Origin: Paenibacillus chibensis
GTDB taxonomy: Bacteria > Bacillota > Bacilli > Paenibacillales > Paenibacillaceae
Assembly: GCF_004001045.1 (NCBI RefSeq)
Contig: NZ_BIMK01000005.1
Location: forward strand, 245,861 to 309,860
DNA: 64,000 nt
Reading direction: 5' to 3'
Shown here piece by piece: positions 37,155-44,631 of this stretch. The notes beneath the pieces were generated by a model that searched no databases, was not told the origin of the DNA, and saw only the letters and a program-made list of their open reading frames with translations. The translations under genes and the position numbers were made by a program. Numbering within the stretch: position 1 is the first letter of the stretch; each line of letters begins with the position of its first letter.

Positions 37155-38810
37155 ATGAGGCTTAGGGGGAACAGGCCGCTGGGTCTTGCCATTGAGCAGA
37201 CAGGCATCCGGTACGTACGGCTGAACACCAAAAAAGCATCGGGGGTCGCCCGTAAAGGCATGCTGCCGCTCCCGGCGGGCATGATCATCGACAACGATAT
37301 CGCCGACCGTCACGGGCTCGGAGAGTTGCTGAAGCGATGGGTGAAAAAAGAGGGACTGCGCGGGTCGCAGGTGTCCTTGTCCATTCCTCCATCCCAAATC
37401 ATCATCCGTAAAATGGCCATGCCGACCACGAATCGCAAGCAGCTGGATCAGCTGGTGCGGCTGGAGGTGGAGACAGGGCTGCATCTGCCTTTTGACCATG
37501 CGGTTTACGATTACATGGTGACGGATACCGATGAAACCTCGATGCAGCTGCTCGTGTTTGCCGCGCCGGGTCAGCTTATCGAAAGCTATATGGAACTGCT
37601 GCATGAAGCGGGATTGAAGGTCCAGAATATCGAGATATCCGCCACGGCCTTGGCCAGAGCGGTTGTGCTGCGAGAACACATGGACTTTACGGATACGATG
37701 CTGATCCATCTGGACCGGACCATGCTGGATGTGTACCTGTTCCACGACGGGCATCCCTTGTTTCTGAGGACGATCAATTTGTACGATTTAACACCGCCGC
37801 CGGGAGAACCCTCCTATTGGCCCGGCGAGGGTACGGCTGCGCAGGAAGCGGCGGCTGCATCGCAGACGCTCAGCAGCGATCCGAAAGAACCGGAGCCGGA
37901 ACAGCTCTCGGCGGAGCAGCTGGTGGAGATTACGGCCGAAATTTCACGTATGCTGAATTTTTATCAATACAGCCTGCATGACGGTTCGACCCGGATTACG
38001 GATGTCATTGTGACCGGGCCTGCGACCGGCCGTGTGCAGCTCCTGCGGGAGCTGCATCAGATGCTTCCGGATATGGATATTCGGTCGGCTGCGTTTCAAG
38101 AGGCTGCCAGGCGCGGCCTGAGTCCGGAAGATGAAGACATGAATGATTTCCGGGTTGCGCTTGGCGCATCCTTGTATGGTCAGGGCGTGAACGACCTGCA
38201 TCTGATGCCGCGGGAAGACCGGGAAGCACAGGTGTTTCCTTATATCATATTGTCTCTGGTTGCGGTCTGGCTGATCGGCATGGCCGGCATGGGCTGGTGG
38301 TATATGGCCTCCCAGGGGGAGAACATCGCCCTTTCCGATCAGATTCAAGGCGTCCAGGATCAGACCGCCACCATTCAGAAGGATCTCGCGGCGCTGAATA
38401 CCGGAGGTGCGGCGGCAAACAATCCGCAGCAAATCGTTCAAGAGGTGTTCGAATCTCGCATGGATGCGGTGGCGGTTCTGGATGATCTGGACGTCAAGCT
38501 GCCGAAGGGGGCGGTCATTCGCAACATTGCTTATAACCAATACGGTGAAATCACGCTCTCTGTAAACATGCTGAAAATGGAGGACGCCGCGGCTTATTTA
38601 TCCCAGCTGGAGAAGATGCCATTTGCCGTCAAGGCCACGATCGAAAAGCTGACGGAGGAACAGGGCATGAAAGCGGGCGGCACGACCGAAGGCATGGATG
38701 CGCAGGCCATCAAACCGAAATACGCCGTCATGTACAAAATCAATTCAAGCCGGCTTCAGGCCGTCGAACCTGCGAAGGAGGGTGACCATGCTGGAGAAGA
38801 TCAACCGTAA
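37155..38810 (+). CDS. PilM-PilN fusion protein
   Basis: 551 residues joining two usually separate pilus proteins. Residues 1-345 are an actin-like PilM ATPase (LGLAIEQTGIRYVRL, LSIPPSQIIIRKMAMP, QLVRLEVETGLHLPFDHAVY, then ITDVIVTGPATGRVQ). A Pro/Ala/Glu-rich insert interrupts it at about 215-255. A membrane helix follows at about 368-388 (YIILSLVAVWLIGMAGMGWW) and a PilN-like coiled-coil plus ferredoxin-like domain completes it. PilM normally binds the PilN cytoplasmic tail, so the fusion fixes that contact. Confidence 0.85.
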   Translation: MRLRGNRPLGLAIEQTGIRYVRLNTKKASGVARKGMLPLPAGMIIDNDIADRHGLGELLKRWVKKEGLRGSQVSLSIPPSQIIIRKMAMPTTNRKQLDQLVRLEVETGLHLPFDHAVYDYMVTDTDETSMQLLVFAAPGQLIESYMELLHEAGLKVQNIEISATALARAVVLREHMDFTDTMLIHLDRTMLDVYLFHDGHPLFLRTINLYDLTPPPGEPSYWPGEGTAAQEAAAASQTLSSDPKEPEPEQLSAEQLVEITAEISRMLNFYQYSLHDGSTRITDVIVTGPATGRVQLLRELHQMLPDMDIRSAAFQEAARRGLSPEDEDMNDFRVALGASLYGQGVNDLHLMPREDREAQVFPYIILSLVAVWLIGMAGMGWWYMASQGENIALSDQIQGVQDQTATIQKDLAALNTGGAAANNPQQIVQEVFESRMDAVAVLDDLDVKLPKGAVIRNIAYNQYGEITLSVNMLKMEDAAAYLSQLEKMPFAVKATIEKLTEEQGMKAGGTTEGMDAQAIKPKYAVMYKINSSRLQAVEPAKEGDHAGEDQP

Positions 38811-39384
38811 CCGTTCCGTCATTCTGCTGGGCATGGTAGCCCTGTTTCTGTTGGCGTTCGCCTTCTACATGTTTGCGCTGAAGCCTTCCATGGATACCGG
38901 GACAGCCCGCCAATCGGAGCTTTCGACGCTGCAGGAGGAAAGGAATCTGCTGGATCATAAGCTAGCCGATCTCCGCAGCAAAAGCAGCAGCGACGATCCG
39001 GAATTCCAGAGCGCGCGTGAAGCGCTGCCGCTGGATGCGGATACGCAGGAGCTGGTGCTGCAGCTGAAGAAAATTCAGGATAAGTCCTTTGCCAAACTGA
39101 CGGACATTGAGTTTCAACTCCAGGACGGCAACCAGATTGCCCTCATGACCGGCAAAAAGCCGGAGGATTACAGCGCCGTCAAGGAAGTGAAAATGAAGGC
39201 GGTGCTGGAAGGCGGATATAACGAGATTCATGAGTGGATGAAGGAGCTGCAGTCCTCTCCGCGGCTCATCACAATCGATTCGTTCAGCTTTCAACAGCCC
39301 TATGAGCAGCGGAATCCCGGCAGCATTTTGACGGCGAATATTTCGTTCACGGCCTATTATACGGCGGCGAAACCGAAATCATGA
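38788..39384 (+). CDS. PilO-like pilus alignment-complex protein
   Basis: 198 residues from the ATG at 38788 (GAAGGAGGGTG upstream), overlapping the pilMN stop by 23 bp. One N-terminal helix (SVILLGMVALFLLAFAFYMF), a coiled coil (SELSTLQEERNLLDHKLADL), then a ferredoxin-like domain with GGYNEIHEWMKELQSSPRLI, characteristic of PilO. Last gene of the pilus locus. Confidence 0.85.
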   Translation: MLEKINRNRSVILLGMVALFLLAFAFYMFALKPSMDTGTARQSELSTLQEERNLLDHKLADLRSKSSSDDPEFQSAREALPLDADTQELVLQLKKIQDKSFAKLTDIEFQLQDGNQIALMTGKKPEDYSAVKEVKMKAVLEGGYNEIHEWMKELQSSPRLITIDSFSFQQPYEQRNPGSILTANISFTAYYTAAKPKS

Positions 39385-39405
39385 TGCTCACTTATACACA
39401 AAGAC

Positions 39406-39442
39406 AGCCGACTCTATCTATACCCCAGAGTCGGCTTTTTTC
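39406..39442. terminator. Terminator between pilO and fabH (convergent)
   Basis: AGCCGACTCT (39406-39415) pairs with AGAGTCGGCT (39427-39436), followed by T residues on the plus strand. On the minus strand the T tract is weak. Confidence 0.88.
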
Positions 39443-39453
39443 GCTGCAGCAGC

Positions 39454-40455
39454 TTAGTTTAAATCCGGCACGCCCCATTTTATAACAAGACCCGTGTGCG
39501 TCAAACCGCCGCCGAATCCATATAGAAGCAGCGTATCGCCTTGTTTTAAACGGCCTTCGCGTACGCCGAGTCCAAGGGAGAGCGGAATGGATGCCGCGGA
39601 GGTATTTCCCATATATTCCACGCTGTACAGCGTGTTGTCCAGAGCGAATCCGGTTTTCTCGCAAATTGACTCGATCATCCTTAGGTTGACGCTGTGGGGC
39701 ACGAACCAGTCGATGTCCGCCGTTGTCATCCGGGCACGCGACAGCAGCTCCTCGATTCCGGACGTGACGGTCCGTACGGCCCATTTATATACTTCCCGGC
39801 CGTTTTGCACCATGCTGCCTTCGCCTTCTAGCGGAAGCCCCTTCATGGTGCTCGATAGTCCTGAACGATAGAGGTGCGCGCCACCGCTGCCGTCCGTCCC
39901 CTGGATGGCTGCGATAAAGCCGGGTTCGGCCTCGTCGGCTTCCACAAGCACTGCTCCGGCGCCGTCCCCGAACAGAATGCAGGTCGACCGATCCGTATAA
40001 TCCGTCACCTTGGACAGCGTTTCTCCGCCGACCACCAGCACTTTGCGATGCAGCCCGGCACTGATCAGCCCATTCGCCACATGCAGGCTGTAAGCAAATC
40101 CGGCACAGGTCGCGTTCAAGTCAAATGCGCCGGTGCTTGGGATATCGAAATGCTCCTGGATTTGGCAGGCCACGCTGGGAAAAGCGTAGTCTGCGGTCGT
40201 CGTCGCTACGATGATCAGATCGACATCCTGTACCTGTTTACCGTAAGTTTGCATGAGATTCTCAACCGCATGAATGCAGAGGTCGGACGTAAACTCTGTC
40301 TCGCCGCTGATGCGGCGCTCTCTCATGCCCGTGCGCTGTACAATCCACTCATCGTTGGTATCCACCAGCTTCTCAAGGTCCTCGTTTGTTAATATACGAT
40401 CCGGCACGTACGTTCCAATGGCCGTAATCCTTGCTCGGGATGACAGGGTATGCAT
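39454..40455 (-). CDS. fabH: Beta-ketoacyl-ACP synthase III
   Basis: 333-residue KAS III that starts fatty-acid chains by condensing an acyl-CoA primer with malonyl-ACP; in Firmicutes it prefers branched primers. Catalytic triad: Cys in DLNATCAGFAYSL, His in FVPHSVNLRM, Asn in YMGNTSAASIPL. C-terminal GFGGGLTHTG loop present. SD GGAGGAGAG before the start. A FapR box overlaps its promoter. Confidence 0.95.
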   Translation of the reverse strand: MHTLSSRARITAIGTYVPDRILTNEDLEKLVDTNDEWIVQRTGMRERRISGETEFTSDLCIHAVENLMQTYGKQVQDVDLIIVATTTADYAFPSVACQIQEHFDIPSTGAFDLNATCAGFAYSLHVANGLISAGLHRKVLVVGGETLSKVTDYTDRSTCILFGDGAGAVLVEADEAEPGFIAAIQGTDGSGGAHLYRSGLSSTMKGLPLEGEGSMVQNGREVYKWAVRTVTSGIEELLSRARMTTADIDWFVPHSVNLRMIESICEKTGFALDNTLYSVEYMGNTSAASIPLSLGLGVREGRLKQGDTLLLYGFGGGLTHTGLVIKWGVPDLN

Positions 40456-40524
40456 GGTTAACTCTCCTCCTCATGGGCGATGAAAATCAAATTTTAAATG
40501 GCTTCAGTAAAATTAATATCAAGT

Positions 40525-40569
40525 ATTAGTACTCGGTACTAATTATATGCAAATTCGAAACACTTGCAA
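40525..40569 (-). promoter_or_regulatory. fabH promoter with FapR operator
   Basis: On the minus strand TTGCAA (40564-40569), 16 bp, TATAAT (40542-40547). ATTAGTAC-TCG-GTACTAAT (40525-40543), a perfect 8+8 palindrome, overlaps the -10 and start region. It fits the FapR consensus. Malonyl-CoA releases FapR, so fabH should rise when malonyl-CoA is high. Confidence 0.9.
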
Positions 40570-40631
40570 CCCTAAAACGTGATTATGGTGTATCGATAAC
40601 GTTATATTATTGAAAAATAGAGCAGAATCGT

Positions 40632-40660
40632 TTATTATGGACATCACATATCTATAATAA
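40632..40660 (+). promoter_or_regulatory. Probable autoregulatory operator of the Rrf2 gene
   Basis: TTATTATGGA (40632-40641), 9 bp, TCTATAATAA (40651-40660): inverted repeat with 9 of 10 matches. It contains a TATAAT (40653-40658) and ends 24 bp before the gene, so a bound repressor would cover the -10. Confidence 0.5.
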
Positions 40661-40684
40661 AATATCGAGAAAGGAGAGGAACCG

Positions 40685-41170
40685 ATGCAATTCTCCAAAA
40701 GTACGGATTATGCCCTGCACGCCTTACTCCATTTGGGGCATCCGGATCGTCACCACAACGTCGGAATCAAGGAATTGTCTGCGACGCTCGGCGTTTCAGA
40801 AAGCTATTTATCCAAAATCATGTCCAAGCTGCGACAGGATGGAATCGTCCGTGCGGTACCGGGGGTGAACGGCGGATACGAGCTTGCGCGGCCGGCGGAA
40901 CAGATTACTTTTCTGGATGTGATTCAAGTGATTGAAGGAAGACAGCAGATGTTCGAATGCTCGAATTCGAAATCACAGCAGCATCAGCTGTTAGCTGAAG
41001 AAGGAGCGGCACAACCGGATCGCAAGCGTCCAGGACAAGGCGAATGCTTGGTTGAGCAGGTGATGGAAGGCGCGCAGCAGCATCTCTATCAATATTTGCG
41101 GGAGCACACGATCCAGTCCGTCCTGGATGAGGCTTTCAAGCGCAGACATCAGGAGGCAAACAAGAAGTGA
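40685..41170 (+). CDS. Rrf2-family transcriptional regulator
   Basis: 161 residues. N-terminal winged helix (MQFSKSTDYALHALLHLG, LSATLGVSESYLSKIMSKLR, PGVNGGYELARPAEQITFLDVIQ) typical of Rrf2/NsrR/IscR. Only two Cys lie in the sensor region (MFECSNS, GQGECLVEQ), unlike the three of IscR/NsrR, and they are separated by an unusual Gln/Glu-rich insert. Whether it binds an Fe-S cluster is unclear. AAAGGAGAGG precedes the ATG. The next gene, a methyltransferase, may be co-transcribed. Confidence 0.88.
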   Translation: MQFSKSTDYALHALLHLGHPDRHHNVGIKELSATLGVSESYLSKIMSKLRQDGIVRAVPGVNGGYELARPAEQITFLDVIQVIEGRQQMFECSNSKSQQHQLLAEEGAAQPDRKRPGQGECLVEQVMEGAQQHLYQYLREHTIQSVLDEAFKRRHQEANKK

Positions 41171-41299
41171 TGTACTTCTTGTGTTTCAATTATGGATATT
41201 ACAGGTCTATGTAAGACAAATTCTAAAAGACATCGGTATACGTTAAGGATGTGCCCTCCAGGAAGGTTCTCCATAAAAATCAAGGAAAAGGCAGGTAGG

Positions 41300-42193
41300 A
41301 TGATGAACGATTTTTTTAATGAAGCCGTATGGGAAAAGGCGTGGAAAGATCATGGTGACACTATCATGAACAAGATGAAAAGGGCTGGTTTCTCATTGGC
41401 CCATTCGTTTGATCAGAAAGCGAAGTCTTTCGACGAGCAATCGTTTCGTGAAGAGGGGAGAAAACGGACCAAACGAATCATGAACTGGCTTGAAGGCCAA
41501 GGGGTTCGATTCGACCATGCCTCGGTGCTGGATATCGGCGCCGCCTCCGGCGTATTCACGGTGCCGTTTGCGGAGCGCGGAGCTCGTGTAACGGCGTTGG
41601 AATCCTCACTTCCTTTGGTCGAGCTGCTGAAAGGGAACATCGCACCATTCCCCGAAGACAGGGTGAAAATTGTACCCGGGCTGTTTGAAGATGTGGATGT
41701 GCAGGCCAGCGGGTGGAGTCAAGCCTTCGACCTCGTCTTCGTCTCGATGTGCCCGGTCATTCGGGATTGGGGAAGCGTGGAGAAAATTCTCCAATGCGCG
41801 CGCCAGTTTTGCTATATCAGCTTGCCTGCGGGTTCCGCGGAGCACAGCCTGGTGAATGAAATTTGGCCGCTGATCACCGACAAGCCTTTCCAGAAGCAAG
41901 CGATGGAAATGGGGTATCTGCTCCATTTGCTGTACCTCAAAGGCTACTCCTACGAGTCACTGATCACACGGGAGACGAAAACGGTGGAACTAACCCGGGA
42001 AGCGGCGCTGCAGGAAATGATGCAGGTGCTTCACAGTCACGGTCTTGCAGATGATCGGAGCCGTCAAACGATCGCAGATTATTTGGAGCGGACCTATCCA
42101 TCCGGCAAGGTGACCGTTCATCAGGGCGGCCGTTATGGCAAGGTGTTGATCCGACTGCAGGATCAGAACATGTACACCAGAGAAGACCTGTAA
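41300..42193 (+). CDS. Class I SAM-dependent methyltransferase
   Basis: 297 residues from the ATG at 41300 (AAGGAAAAGG 8 bp upstream; another ATG directly follows). SAM-binding motif I is VLDIGAASGVFTVPFAERG; acidic post-I ALESS; LVFVSMCPVIRDW is motif IV. Substrate unknown. The frame is open upstream to 41192, but those codons do not look coding. It follows the Rrf2 gene by 130 bp, so a regulator-target pair is possible. Confidence 0.8.
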   Translation: MMNDFFNEAVWEKAWKDHGDTIMNKMKRAGFSLAHSFDQKAKSFDEQSFREEGRKRTKRIMNWLEGQGVRFDHASVLDIGAASGVFTVPFAERGARVTALESSLPLVELLKGNIAPFPEDRVKIVPGLFEDVDVQASGWSQAFDLVFVSMCPVIRDWGSVEKILQCARQFCYISLPAGSAEHSLVNEIWPLITDKPFQKQAMEMGYLLHLLYLKGYSYESLITRETKTVELTREAALQEMMQVLHSHGLADDRSRQTIADYLERTYPSGKVTVHQGGRYGKVLIRLQDQNMYTREDL

Positions 42194-42305
42194 CGGAAGG
42201 TCCAGCCAAGGAACGTCAGGGTGTTTGTCGGAAACCAGATAGCTGCTTTTCCGCGTATCCCACTGCCTTCATCGCATTATAGTACTTCGGATCGTCTTCG
42301 TTAAT

Positions 42306-42350
42306 AAGAGCTCTGTCCTTGCCTGAATATCGGGCGGCAGAGCTCTTTTT
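42306..42350 (+). terminator. Terminator after the methyltransferase
   Basis: AAGAGCTCTG (42306-42315) pairs with CAGAGCTCTT (42338-42347), followed by T residues. Confidence 0.9.
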
Positions 42351-42415
42351 GCTGAACGTAATCTAGAGTGGTCAAGGAACCATGCTTAAAAAATAAAAAA
42401 ATGAACTTACACTTA

Positions 42416-42446
42416 TTTACAACGTAACAATGTTATGTTACATTAT
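42416..42446 (+). promoter_or_regulatory. yhbD promoter with palindromic operator in the spacer
   Basis: TTTACA (42416-42421) and TACATT (42439-42444, 17-bp spacer) or CATTAT (42441-42446, 19 bp). The palindrome GTAACA-ATGTTA-TGTTAC (42424-42441) fills the spacer, the place where MerR-type proteins bind. A related palindrome, GTAACA-T-TGTTAC, lies inside the gene at 42749-42761. Confidence 0.5.
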
Positions 42447-42465
42447 TTTGTGAGGAGGCGATGTC

Positions 42466-43104
42466 ATGAACGAAGACGATCTGATTTCGAAAAAGGAACT
42501 GCTAGAGCTAACAGGCATCTCCTATGGGCAGCTGTACCGCTGGAAGCGCAAAAACCTGATTCCCGAGGAATGGTTTGTCCGCAAGTCATCCTTTACCGGC
42601 CAGGAAACCTTTTTTCCGAAACATAAAATATTGCAGCGCATTGAGCGCATCAAGAATATGAAGGATGGCCTGTCGCTGGATGAGCTGGCGGACGTGTTTT
42701 CACCGAGCTCGCCCATCGAGTCGCTTTCGGCAAAACATCTCATAGAACGTAACATTGTTACAAAATTTGCAGTGGAGCTGTACGAGGAAGAATGCGGAAG
42801 CCGGGAGGCCTTGTCCTTTAACGACATGCTGACGGTGTATGTGCTGCAGAAGCTGCTCCAAAGCGGGGAGATGACCCGTGAAGAAGGTAAGATGCTGATA
42901 GCGGTCATGCGGGATCATTACGGAGCTTTGGAGAACAAAGCCGGTGAGCTCGTCCTAATTCGCAAGCTGGGCGTACCGCTGCTGTTTCTGGCGGAGTCGG
43001 CCGAACGGATTTATTTTGACAAGGATGTAAAAAGGGTATTCCGGATGCCGCTGGCTGCGTCCATTGAGGAGTTAAAACTGAAGTTAAACGAAACGGAGGC
43101 TTAA
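42466..43104 (+). CDS. yhbD: YhbD-like DUF4004 protein with MerR-type HTH
   Basis: 212 residues, AGGAGG 8 bp before the ATG. The N-terminus SKKELLELTGISYGQLYRWK is a MerR-like helix-turn-helix, followed by KNLIPEEWFVRKSSFTGQET and FPKHKILQRIERIKNMKDGL, typical of DUF4004. It is followed by two bactofilins as in Bacillus subtilis yhbDEF (bactofilins YhbE/YhbF), where these genes affect flagella and motility. It likely regulates its own operon through the palindromes noted. Confidence 0.85.
   Translation: MNEDDLISKKELLELTGISYGQLYRWKRKNLIPEEWFVRKSSFTGQETFFPKHKILQRIERIKNMKDGLSLDELADVFSPSSPIESLSAKHLIERNIVTKFAVELYEEECGSREALSFNDMLTVYVLQKLLQSGEMTREEGKMLIAVMRDHYGALENKAGELVLIRKLGVPLLFLAESAERIYFDKDVKRVFRMPLAASIEELKLKLNETEA
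42749..42761. promoter_or_regulatory. Intragenic palindrome resembling the yhbD operator
   Basis: GTAACA-T-TGTTAC is a perfect 6+6 palindrome inside yhbD, the same hexamers as in the promoter spacer. It may be a second operator or a coincidence. Confidence 0.35.
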
Positions 43105-43109
43105 AGCGT

Positions 43110-43829
43110 ATGGACAATAGATCGGACCTGAATATCTCGGGCATCGGCAAAGCGCAAGGCGGAAGCTATTCGCATATCAGGCTGGACGGCATGACCAAAA
43201 TCAACGGGGATACGGAATGCGTCACGCTCGACAGCAACGGCACATTGACCGTTGAAGGCGCGCTGCAAAGCGATACGGTTTCCGTGAACGGCACGGCCAC
43301 GGTTGAAGGTGGGTTAAGCGCGAACAAGGTGGTTTTGGATGGCATGGTTACGGTTAAGGCGCATGCGGTCTGCCAAGATCTGCTGACGGTGAACGGGCGC
43401 TTATCGATCGGCAGTAGACTGGACGGGGAGAAGGTTGAGGTATTTGGCAGCCTGAAAACGAGGGATGATGTGCAGTGCGAAGTGTTTTCCGTCCATGGGG
43501 GCTTCAGCGTCGACGGACTTCTGAATGCAGGACTGATTGACGTCAAGATGAACATGCCGTGCAGGGTGCAGGAAATCGGCGGGGAAAGCATTATGATCCG
43601 GCGGCTGAAGAAGTTCAGCGTTCTGGAGCAGTTCGTCCCTTCGCTTTCCGCCAAACTGCAGGCCCATACCATTGAAGGCGACGAGGTGGACCTCGAATAC
43701 ACCGAAGCGGAAATCGTCCGCGGCAATGACGTGCGAATCGGTCCCGGGTGCAAAATCGGACGCGTGGAATACAAAAACCGGCTGAAGCGGGACGGCGATG
43801 CGGTCATTGGAACCGCACATCAAATATAA
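43110..43829 (+). CDS. Bactofilin-family protein (YhbE-like)
   Basis: 239 residues of short beta-helical turns in the bactofilin (DUF583) style: GDTECVTLDSNGTLTVEGAL, GTATVEGGLSANKVVLDG, GRLSIGSRLDGEKVEVFGSL. Bactofilins polymerise without nucleotide into filaments. The C-terminal part (EAEIVRGNDVRIGPGCKIGR, VEYK) is shared with the next protein. It starts 5 bp after yhbD. No membrane segment or signal. Confidence 0.85.
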   Translation: MDNRSDLNISGIGKAQGGSYSHIRLDGMTKINGDTECVTLDSNGTLTVEGALQSDTVSVNGTATVEGGLSANKVVLDGMVTVKAHAVCQDLLTVNGRLSIGSRLDGEKVEVFGSLKTRDDVQCEVFSVHGGFSVDGLLNAGLIDVKMNMPCRVQEIGGESIMIRRLKKFSVLEQFVPSLSAKLQAHTIEGDEVDLEYTEAEIVRGNDVRIGPGCKIGRVEYKNRLKRDGDAVIGTAHQI

Positions 43830-43863
43830 TTTCATTCATGTCTATTAAGGAGGTTTGAAGCAT

Positions 43864-44610
43864 ATGGTGACAAACGGGAATGCCGGGGGAAGCCGCGGCG
43901 ACATGAAAATTACGGGCAGCGGCAGCTCGAACGGCGGTGCGTTCAACCAGGTCAAAATCATGGGCGACGCCGTCATTCACGGGAATACGGACTGCGAAAC
44001 GTTCAAATGCCTCGGGAATGCCGAGGTGAAAGGATCGCTATATGCCGGCAGCGCATCCTGCAACGGAGCGATGAAGGTGACGGATGCCATGAAAGGCGGC
44101 ACGGTCAAGGTGCATGGTGAAATGAGAGTCGCCAGCGAGTTTGCCGTCGGGGTGGTGAATGTCAGCGGAGAACTAGGCGTAGGCGGACGGATGTCGGCTG
44201 AAAAGGTCAAGATTATGGGCGAGATGCGCGTGAACGCGGACTGTCAAATGGAAGAGCTGCAGGTGAAGGGAACGGTCGAGGTTAACGGCATGCTTAATGC
44301 CGAGCGGGTGGATATCAAGCTGTACGGCCCGAGCCGTCTGCGCGAGCTGGTGGGCGGCCAAATCACCGTGAAAAAGAGCATGGGACTGCCGCCGCTGCTG
44401 GGCAAGTTCATGCCGGGATCGGAAGGCTCCTTGACGGCAGAGAGCATTGAGGGCGACATCGTAGTACTTGAAAATACCAAAGCGGCCGTGGTCCGCGGCC
44501 GAAATGTGACGATCGGCCCGGGCTGCCGGATCGGCTTTGTGGAATATAAAGACGAATTCAAACAGGATAGCGGCGCTTCGGTTTCGCAATCTGCGAAAAT
44601 CGGGCCGTGA
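43864..44610 (+). CDS. Bactofilin-family protein (YhbF-like), paralogue of the preceding gene
   Basis: 248 residues from the ATG at 43864 (AAGGAGG about 10 bp upstream; a TTG at 43855 is too close). Bactofilin turns: GDAVIHGNTDCETFKCLGNA, GSLYAGSASCNGAMKV, GELGVGGRMSAEKVKIMGEM. The ending VVRGRNVTIGPGCRIGFVEY closely matches its neighbour, so the pair arose by duplication and may co-polymerise. The MFS gene follows after 21 bp. Confidence 0.87.
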   Translation: MVTNGNAGGSRGDMKITGSGSSNGGAFNQVKIMGDAVIHGNTDCETFKCLGNAEVKGSLYAGSASCNGAMKVTDAMKGGTVKVHGEMRVASEFAVGVVNVSGELGVGGRMSAEKVKIMGEMRVNADCQMEELQVKGTVEVNGMLNAERVDIKLYGPSRLRELVGGQITVKKSMGLPPLLGKFMPGSEGSLTAESIEGDIVVLENTKAAVVRGRNVTIGPGCRIGFVEYKDEFKQDSGASVSQSAKIGP

Positions 44611-44631
44611 GGATAGGGGGATAGCATCGAA

